In this document: piece by piece, positions 39,823 to 47,069 of the stretch | Position numbering within the stretch: the first letter of the stretch is position 1 | How the letters are laid out: each line of letters begins with the position of its first letter | From: Verrucomicrobiota bacterium | GTDB lineage: Bacteria; Verrucomicrobiota; Verrucomicrobiia; Limisphaerales; UBA9464 | NCBI GenBank assembly: GCA_016871805.1 | Contig: VHCG01000029.1 | Location: 1 to 49,884, forward strand | Reading direction: 5' to 3' | Length of the DNA stretch: 49,884 bases | Made by a program: the position numbers and the translations under genes | Notes under the pieces: model-generated | The model's database searches: none | Told to the model about the DNA's origin: nothing | The model's input: the letters and a program-made list of their open reading frames with translations, nothing else

Positions 39823-42800
39823 TCAGGGTGGGAGCTGAACGACCCGATAGAACAGCGGCTCCCCACCCGTCGGAGGCTGCAGGATGAAGTTCAGGAGATC
39901 GGAGGTCGCAACCTCGGTGGTGACGATTTTCCAGGTGGCCGGGTCGGCCGCGAGAGAAGGGCTCGCACGGATCTCATAGCGTTCACCAGGGATTGTTGTG
40001 ACGGACATCACCAATCCGGTCCCGGTGCCAGGCTGGATGTTGGCCTCGATGGGTTCGCCACTGACCAGCATGCCATCCCGTTCTAGGGACGCCCGGACGG
40101 TGAAGACCGCGAGGTTGGTGGAGTTGACCTGGACCTGGAGATACCAGGCCCCGGAGATGTCATTGGACGCCCCGGAGCGGAGGGCGATGCGCTGACCGGT
40201 CGGGGTCGGACCCGGCGCGAGGAAGACGTTGGTCTTGTCCGCGAACGGGGGGAGCACTCCCTTCGACGCCCGGAGGGTCACCGGAATCGAGTAGTCATAG
40301 ACCTCGAACAGCACGCCACGGCTCGTGGGCGGAACCACGAACGAGAAGAAGACGCTGTTGGAGGCAGGAGGGTTGACGTAGGGGATGGAGTCCGGGAGTG
40401 CGATCGCACCGGGCGCGTTGTTGGTCACATAGCTCGCCACGACGGCGAAGCGGACCGGAGCAGGGTCGTTCGCCACTGCCGTAAGGAACCACCTCCCCTT
40501 GCTGAGGCCCACGGGCAGGCTCCCTGGTCCAAGGGCGATCACCTCGTCGAGACGTCCAGCATTGGTGCTGGCATAATCGAAATCGGTGCCGGTCGGGTAC
40601 GGCAACCCACGCCTGAGGTACAGGTCGACGTTGGCGCTCAGATTGGTGAGCGCGAAGGTTCCCTTGCCGGGTTCCTCGGCGATATCGAGGAAGAAATGGG
40701 ACTCCTGGGTCTCGTTGGTGATCGAAGCCAGGTAGGGGATTCCATTGGTGAGCCGGATGGCATTCCCCTCGTCCTCGGACGCAAGGATCGTGTAGGTGAT
40801 CGGTTTGCCGATGTTCGTGCTGGTCGAGTAGACCCCGAGGTACCAGAGGCCCGTCGTGAGGGGTACCGGCTCGCTCCTGCGGTCGATGAGGATCACCTCC
40901 GGCACAAGACCGACGTTGGTGCTGGCGTAGTCGTAGGCGAACTCGCTGGGGATCTGCGGTGCCTTCCTCGCCACCAGATGCAGGTCGTCCGTGTGGTTGG
41001 TGAGCATGAAGGTCACCGCGACGGTATTGGATCCCACATTGAACGAGTAGTAGTCCATCAGACCGAGATTGTCGTTCGTGGCCCGCACCGGGATGTTGTT
41101 GGTGAGGGGCCGGATTGGGAGGCCGAAGTCCACCTGGATGGCAAAGGTGTTGGATTGACCCGCATCGAGGTTCTCGACGGACAGGTAGTACCGCTGCCCG
41201 GGCACCAGCAGCGGCGGCGTCTTGGTGTTGAGAACCTGATAGTAGTTGGTCGTCCCAATCGTGGGTCGGATCAGGCTCTGGTCATCCGGGAGTCCACCCT
41301 GACCGGGAAGACCCACCGGATTGTGCCAGAGCACGAGGGGTCCGCCCGTGGTGCTCTGGAGGTAGTTCGTTGCACGCGTGGCCTCCAGCGGGACGTCGAT
41401 GTAGAAGTACCGGGGCTCGGGTCCGATGATGTTGGTCGAATAGGCGACGCCATTGGTGAGGCGTACCGCGGGCAGGCTCTCGGGAGCGAAGGTGAGGGTA
41501 AGCTGCCAGTCGAGCAGTTGGCCTTCATACGGCGAGCGGGTGTCATCGACCTCGAGGCTCCAGGTTCCCAGACCGGCACCCAGCAATGGACCCAGGGGCT
41601 CCTCGGGCAGGTAGGTCATGGATCCGGCGACCTGGATCAGCTGCACATCATCCAGGAGCATGCCGTGCGAACCGGACGGGACGCTGAGGGAATCGAACTC
41701 CACGACCGCTGTCGATTTGGTGGCGCGAAAGACATAGACGTTGTTGGTGTTCCACTCGTTGGTGCGGAGCACGACCGGCGGCGGGGTGACCTTGATACCG
41801 TCGATGAGAACCGTGGGATTCACCACGCTGCGTTCGTCGGAGACGAGCCGGGCGGCGAAGTTGATCGCATACTTCTCGCCGCTGACCACCGGGAAGGTCC
41901 GTCGGACCACACTGTTGGACAGCACCATGAGCTTGCGGCTGCTGTTGTAGGACAGCACCGGGTTCAGCCAGACGGTCATGGTGTTGGTGACCACGAACCA
42001 GTCCCGGACAGCATCACCGGCCAGGTAGGGGATCGGATCGAGGTCCTCGAAATCATCCTTCACGACCAACATGTTGGTCTCGACCCGACCAGCGAACGGC
42101 GGCGGCACGAACTTGATCTTCTCGTGGGCCCGGTTGGTGTTCTCGCTGAAGGTGGCGAACAGGATGTTGGTGACCTTGCGGCCCCTCTCGAACTGGTTTG
42201 GTGCCGAATTGATCAGGATCTGCTGCCCATTCGTGGAGGTCATCACTGCGGTGATGGATCCAAGACCATTGGTCGGGTTGCTGATCAGTCCGGGTCCAAA
42301 CTTGAAGTCGCTTCCCTCACCCCAGAATCCAGCGAACACGGCGTTGGTACCCGGAGGAGGGATGTAGACCCATCCCTCCAGGGTGAACGCGGAGCCCGGG
42401 CGAAGATTGACCTCGCTCCGCGTCCGCGCGATGCCCCGCTCCTTGCCCTCGATGAACACCGATCGGCTTCCGGGAAACTGGCCCGTCGCGGTGGAGCAGA
42501 AGAAGTTGAAGACGACGCTGTTGGTTCCCAGGGCATCGATGCCATCCGGTGCCGTCGTCCCAAGGATCGCGTCGAACGGCCACAACGCCCAGAGGCCCGC
42601 GGCCGCGTCGATCCTCTGCTTGGGCTCGCCCTGGACGCCACGAAGGTAGATGTCGCGGATCTCCTGGGGACGCAGCGCCCGCTTCCACAACCCGAAGTCA
42701 TCCACCCGAACGCCACCATTGGGGACCAGGCCATTGGGGGTCGGATCGATTCCGAAGTAGAGGCGGTTGCTGGTCGCCGGGACAAACCCCGGCGGCAACA

Positions 42801-45800
42801 GCCCCTGGCTGGCGATCTGGCCGTTGACGAAGACGATGGACTTCCTCGAGACGGGATCAAAGGTCAGGGCGACGTGTTGGAAGTCGTTGTTCGTCGAGAC
42901 GACACTCTGCCCCAGATTGGTGGCCGTGGTGCCACCCCGATTCTCGAAGAGGACCGAACTGTAGCCGTTGGGATTCCCGAGGCGCATCGAGAGGTCGGAC
43001 GCCCTCGGGTGATCCACCCGGACGCCGATGTCCATGGCCGTGATCTTCCGTTCATCATCCACGGTGAGGGTCGAGACCCTGCGGGCCACGTCGGGGATCA
43101 GCCCCTTCTCGATCGCTGTGAAGGACCGGGTGTAGCTGGCATCCAGATTCCGCTCGATCCGTCCGCGGATCCGATAGCAGACCTGCACGCTGTTGGGGTT
43201 GTACACCGCGATGAAGTAGCGACCCGCCTCCAGCGGCGGGACATCCCGGGTGCCGATCGAGACGCTGCCACCCGAGGCCGGGATTCGGGCATACTTGTCG
43301 GCGGCGTCCGGATTCGAGATGTCCGGGTACTGATCCCTCATGATGTAGACGTCGAGGGGCATCGGCGGATTGATGTCGATGATCGACACCGTAAGACGGC
43401 TCGCATCCGGCGGGACCAGGATGACCTCGAGGCCGACGGAATCCGCATTGACGCACCGGGCCACCCACTGGTCGCCGAAATCGTTGGGTGGCATCAACAG
43501 CGAGAGGTTGTTGATCCGGCCGACGTACCCGAGGGTGCTGTCAACGCTCTGGAGGAACCAGGCACCGCTGGCGGGGTAGCCGAGGAAGGAGATGAGCGAT
43601 CCGGGTCCATCCGAGGGCTGGGTCCCGGCCGTCCCGCTGCCCGTGTCGTCATAGCGCACCTGGATGTTGGTGCCCGAATCAAGCCCAAGGAGCCGGGAAT
43701 GGTTCTGCAGGACGACGGCGTTCTGACCGAAGCTCAGGGACGTGAGCAGATCCGGGAAATTCTCATGGGTCGTTGTGACCGTGGCGTACACCGCCCGGAT
43801 CGGGGTCGGGATGATGTTGATCGCCATGTAGGTCCCAAGACCAGGATTCGACGGTGTTCCATCGGGTATGGGCTGGACGAGGGGGACGGCGAGGGGCATC
43901 GGGAAACCCTGCTCGTTGAAGGCCGTCAGCGGTTGGTCAGTGCTCACCCCGACCAACCCGTATTCACCCGCCATGTGGTCCTCGGACTTCACACCCACGT
44001 AGAAGACATTGTCGGGGGCCGGTGGATCACCAAGGAAGTAGACCAGCTCGTTGCCGCCCCGTGTGGTCGATTTGCGGGCTCCGGCGACCGCGTTCACGTC
44101 CAGGTTCGTCAGACTTGGATCATGCGACACGTAGAGATCGATGTCCGGCCCATTGGTCCGCCCCCGCGACAGGTTCCCGACCGGAAAGGTCACGAAAACC
44201 ACATTGCTGCCGTTCGTGAAGACGAGATCCCCGTTGGTCACGGTTCCGGGGGCATTGGTGAAGGTATAGAACTGCCACTGCTGGAACTGTCCGTTGGTCC
44301 CTCCGACCAGCGGTGAATTCGCACCCACCCGCTGGTTGAGGAAGGCGGAGCTGTTGGTCATCGACAGCACCGCGGGACGGACATAGCTGGCCGCCACCGG
44401 GTTCACCCCCTTCGGCACCCCGACCGTCGCGATGACATTGGTCGCCGAGGGAGCCCCATCCGAGGCGAAGGCGAGCGAGAAATCCTGGGCGATGCGATTG
44501 GTGTTGGATCGGACGCTGTTCACGTTGACCCGACGGGCCACGACCGTGATGACCAGGTTGGAGCTGAGGGGCGGGGCGAGGATGATCCGCTCGACGTTGT
44601 TGATCCGGTCGAGGGTCGGCAGACCGTTGGTCGAGATGTCGTTCGTCCCATGGCCCACGGAGAACCCGGATTCCCGGTTGAGGTCGTTGCCCCAGTAGAG
44701 CTCCCCGGTGATCCGGTTGGAGACGATGAGATCGAGGTCGTTGACCAGCTTGGGTCCGACCAACGGATCGCCGGGGGGATCGGTCCAGACCAGGGTGATC
44801 CGGAGGGTCTCCTCCAGCGCATTGGTGCTCAGGATCGCGAGGTCAAAGTCCACCGACTCGCCCGTGGACAACCCCTTGTTGTTCTCAACGGCGAGGACAT
44901 CCACCTCGCGCCCATCGACGGTGGAGCGGAAACCACGCCCGAGTGCACGCTGCAGATTTGGACGCCCCCAGCCACCGTAGTTGAACACCTCGTCGCGGCT
45001 GGGCATGTAGCCCGGGCTCGTGGCGCGCGCGGAATTGATCAGAAGCGCCTTGTAGGTCGAGGCGGACGGGAACTGCTTCACCTTGTACTCGAAGTTCTCC
45101 TGCATCTGGGCCAGCACCCCGGAAATGGCCGGTGCGGCCATGCTCGTGCCCGACTCAAAGCGGTAGTTCGGCAGGACCTCGTCGTCGACTTCCGCCATCA
45201 GCGAGGCGATGGGGTAGAACGGGGACCGTGAATCGGGCAGTTCAGGAGGATCCCACTGGGTCGATCGCACCGATGAAATGAACGTTCCGGGGACGACGAC
45301 GTCCGGCTTGAACCGGCCCACCGTTCCCTCGATGCCGATGCCGACGTTGCCACGGCTGGAGTACCCGGCGACCTGCCAGTCGGAATCGGTCCGCTTCTCG
45401 AGGATCCGGTTGGTGAAGTAGGGGCCTCCATTGGTCTCCCAGCCCGGGACGAGGACCTGGGAACCGATCTGAACCGGAAGCCCATTGGTTCCGCTGATCA
45501 CCGCGTTGGTGAGATACCGGGGACTCTCGAGAGCGCCGACGGTGATGACGTTCTTGGCGTTGGCCGGGGAGAGGATGGTGTCAGGAACGCCACCAATGCC
45601 GTTGTCCCCCCCTGCCCCGTCGTTGCCCGCAGCGAACACATAGAGGATCGGCTGGTCTCCGGTCTCACCCGGCAGGGCATCCCGGACCGCGGCGTCGAAG
45701 CTGGCGGAGTGGGTGGAGTACTCGTAGATGTCCGGCCCGGTGTATCCCCAGGAATTGTTCGAGATGAGGATGTTGGTCTTCGCATTGAACCGCTCGGGCG

Positions 45801-47046
45801 CATTTGCCGCGGTTTCCTGGAGCCACGAATCCCCGGAGGCCGGGCCAGAGGCGAGGTCGACGGGCAGGATGAAGATCGAGGCTTCCGGGGCCCGGCCTTG
45901 GAAGTCCATGTTGTTGGTCGATCCCTGGGGCGGAATCTTGACCGTGCTGGACTGCGAACCATCCCCGGCGATCGATCCCGCCACATGGGTGCCATGGCCG
46001 TTCGGGTCGCGAAGCCCAGCCGGCACGCCGGCCTGCGTGAACACCCGGCCCTCAAGGTCAGGGGCCGTGGCATCGACACCCGAGTCGTTCACGTTCACCA
46101 GCACCTTGTTCCCGGTCAGCCCCTCGAAGGAGCCTGTGTTGGCGGGATTCGTCGTCGAACCCAGCGCGTATCCGGTCAGGTCGTTGGCGAGGCCGATGGT
46201 GCGACGTGGTTCCACCCGGTGGATCCCGGGAACGGCGGCCAGTGCAGCCAGACGCCCAGCCGGGACCGACACCGTCACGAGCGTTCCAAACGGTCCACGG
46301 CTCCGTCCCAGCTCCTGGACCCCGATCGAGCCAAGCTCACCGGAAGGGTCGAACCCCTCGGGAACCGTCACAACCAAATCCTGTCCCGACTGTGGTTCGG
46401 AACCCCCAAGAACCTGGTCGATCAGGGACGGCGAGAGCTTGAAGTACGGCTCGAGGCCCAGGATCGCATGGGTTCCCGGATCGGCCGCAAGTCGTTCCGA
46501 GACCTCGGCGGAGGCCCGCACCAGAAGGGCGTTGTTGGGAACGTAGGAGAGGACCGCGGCACCGGACTGCACCAGACGCTGCTGGAATTCCCGCGTGATG
46601 GGGCCGGTGGCCTGGACGATGAAGGCTTCGGCGGGACGCGTGGTCCGCAGGCTCTCGGGAATCTGGAGCGGATCCGGCGACGCGGTGTCGATCAGTGCGT
46701 TGCGCAGCAGGATGGCCCGATCGTTGAGGATCAGCTCCTCGACGGCTGCCTCCGTATTCCTCAGACGGAAGGCGAAGGAGGGATCCCGGTGTCCAGGATT
46801 GGCCCCAGAGGGAAGAGTCTCGATCGGGATCCACCGCCCCTGCCCCGCCACAAAACCGGCGGTCGGAGCGGACGACACCAACAGCGGCGTCATGGTCGCA
46901 CTGCGCGCCGCGGAGCCGACGAAGGGATCGGTCGACCCAACCGGACCGAGGGTCAGGAGACCGCGGTCATGGGCGCGCCATCCCAGGTGGGCGAGAACCC
47001 CAGCGAGCAGCACCACGGCCAGTTTCTGACGACGGGAGAGACTCAT
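39823..47046 (-). CDS. Giant exported S8 (subtilisin-like) protease with P-like, LamG and PPC-type modules
   Basis: A 2407-residue secreted protein. An N-terminal membrane/signal segment (KLAVVLLAGVLAHLGW) precedes a propeptide-like region (about 50-290). The S8 catalytic domain (about 310-710) has a complete triad: Asp321 in VNVNDSGVD, His351 in NGHGTHVAGS and Ser635 in SGTSMAAPA, with oxyanion Asn475 in AAGNDGAGG. Then come beta-rich regions, a P-domain-like stretch near 1335 (VRVDHPRASDLSMRLGNPNG), LamG-like regions near 1380-1450 and 1550, a second P-like stretch near 1830-1855, and pre-peptidase-C-type repeats near 2000, 2115 and 2230. A C-terminal EIRASPSL ... FYRVVQLPP module ends it. 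Thr-Asn dipeptides abound. It follows the cassette-type gene by 23 bases and is nine bases before the kinase. Confidence 0.88.
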   Translation of the reverse strand: MSLSRRQKLAVVLLAGVLAHLGWRAHDRGLLTLGPVGSTDPFVGSAARSATMTPLLVSSAPTAGFVAGQGRWIPIETLPSGANPGHRDPSFAFRLRNTEAAVEELILNDRAILLRNALIDTASPDPLQIPESLRTTRPAEAFIVQATGPITREFQQRLVQSGAAVLSYVPNNALLVRASAEVSERLAADPGTHAILGLEPYFKLSPSLIDQVLGGSEPQSGQDLVVTVPEGFDPSGELGSIGVQELGRSRGPFGTLVTVSVPAGRLAALAAVPGIHRVEPRRTIGLANDLTGYALGSTTNPANTGSFEGLTGNKVLVNVNDSGVDATAPDLEGRVFTQAGVPAGLRDPNGHGTHVAGSIAGDGSQSSTVKIPPQGSTNNMDFQGRAPEASIFILPVDLASGPASGDSWLQETAANAPERFNAKTNILISNNSWGYTGPDIYEYSTHSASFDAAVRDALPGETGDQPILYVFAAGNDGAGGDNGIGGVPDTILSPANAKNVITVGALESPRYLTNAVISGTNGLPVQIGSQVLVPGWETNGGPYFTNRILEKRTDSDWQVAGYSSRGNVGIGIEGTVGRFKPDVVVPGTFISSVRSTQWDPPELPDSRSPFYPIASLMAEVDDEVLPNYRFESGTSMAAPAISGVLAQMQENFEYKVKQFPSASTYKALLINSARATSPGYMPSRDEVFNYGGWGRPNLQRALGRGFRSTVDGREVDVLAVENNKGLSTGESVDFDLAILSTNALEETLRITLVWTDPPGDPLVGPKLVNDLDLIVSNRITGELYWGNDLNRESGFSVGHGTNDISTNGLPTLDRINNVERIILAPPLSSNLVITVVARRVNVNSVRSNTNRIAQDFSLAFASDGAPSATNVIATVGVPKGVNPVAASYVRPAVLSMTNSSAFLNQRVGANSPLVGGTNGQFQQWQFYTFTNAPGTVTNGDLVFTNGSNVVFVTFPVGNLSRGRTNGPDIDLYVSHDPSLTNLDVNAVAGARKSTTRGGNELVYFLGDPPAPDNVFYVGVKSEDHMAGEYGLVGVSTDQPLTAFNEQGFPMPLAVPLVQPIPDGTPSNPGLGTYMAINIIPTPIRAVYATVTTTHENFPDLLTSLSFGQNAVVLQNHSRLLGLDSGTNIQVRYDDTGSGTAGTQPSDGPGSLISFLGYPASGAWFLQSVDSTLGYVGRINNLSLLMPPNDFGDQWVARCVNADSVGLEVILVPPDASRLTVSIIDINPPMPLDVYIMRDQYPDISNPDAADKYARIPASGGSVSIGTRDVPPLEAGRYFIAVYNPNSVQVCYRIRGRIERNLDASYTRSFTAIEKGLIPDVARRVSTLTVDDERKITAMDIGVRVDHPRASDLSMRLGNPNGYSSVLFENRGGTTATNLGQSVVSTNNDFQHVALTFDPVSRKSIVFVNGQIASQGLLPPGFVPATSNRLYFGIDPTPNGLVPNGGVRVDDFGLWKRALRPQEIRDIYLRGVQGEPKQRIDAAAGLWALWPFDAILGTTAPDGIDALGTNSVVFNFFCSTATGQFPGSRSVFIEGKERGIARTRSEVNLRPGSAFTLEGWVYIPPPGTNAVFAGFWGEGSDFKFGPGLISNPTNGLGSITAVMTSTNGQQILINSAPNQFERGRKVTNILFATFSENTNRAHEKIKFVPPPFAGRVETNMLVVKDDFEDLDPIPYLAGDAVRDWFVVTNTMTVWLNPVLSYNSSRKLMVLSNSVVRRTFPVVSGEKYAINFAARLVSDERSVVNPTVLIDGIKVTPPPVVLRTNEWNTNNVYVFRATKSTAVVEFDSLSVPSGSHGMLLDDVQLIQVAGSMTYLPEEPLGPLLGAGLGTWSLEVDDTRSPYEGQLLDWQLTLTFAPESLPAVRLTNGVAYSTNIIGPEPRYFYIDVPLEATRATNYLQSTTGGPLVLWHNPVGLPGQGGLPDDQSLIRPTIGTTNYYQVLNTKTPPLLVPGQRYYLSVENLDAGQSNTFAIQVDFGLPIRPLTNNIPVRATNDNLGLMDYYSFNVGSNTVAVTFMLTNHTDDLHLVARKAPQIPSEFAYDYASTNVGLVPEVILIDRRSEPVPLTTGLWYLGVYSTSTNIGKPITYTILASEDEGNAIRLTNGIPYLASITNETQESHFFLDIAEEPGKGTFALTNLSANVDLYLRRGLPYPTGTDFDYASTNAGRLDEVIALGPGSLPVGLSKGRWFLTAVANDPAPVRFAVVASYVTNNAPGAIALPDSIPYVNPPASNSVFFSFVVPPTSRGVLFEVYDYSIPVTLRASKGVLPPFADKTNVFLAPGPTPTGQRIALRSGASNDISGAWYLQVQVNSTNLAVFTVRASLERDGMLVSGEPIEANIQPGTGTGLVMSVTTIPGERYEIRASPSLAADPATWKIVTTEVATSDLLNFILQPPTGGEPLFYRVVQLPP

Positions 47047-47069
47047 GGATTGGAAAACGGAGAGCCGGG

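Noticed and set aside
40696-44316. A plus-strand open frame of 1206 codons opposite the giant S8 protease
   Set aside because: It is antisense to a gene with a complete catalytic triad. Its translation is low-complexity, rich in His/Arg/Asp/Gly/Val without hydrophobic or domain pattern, typical of a high-GC shadow frame.
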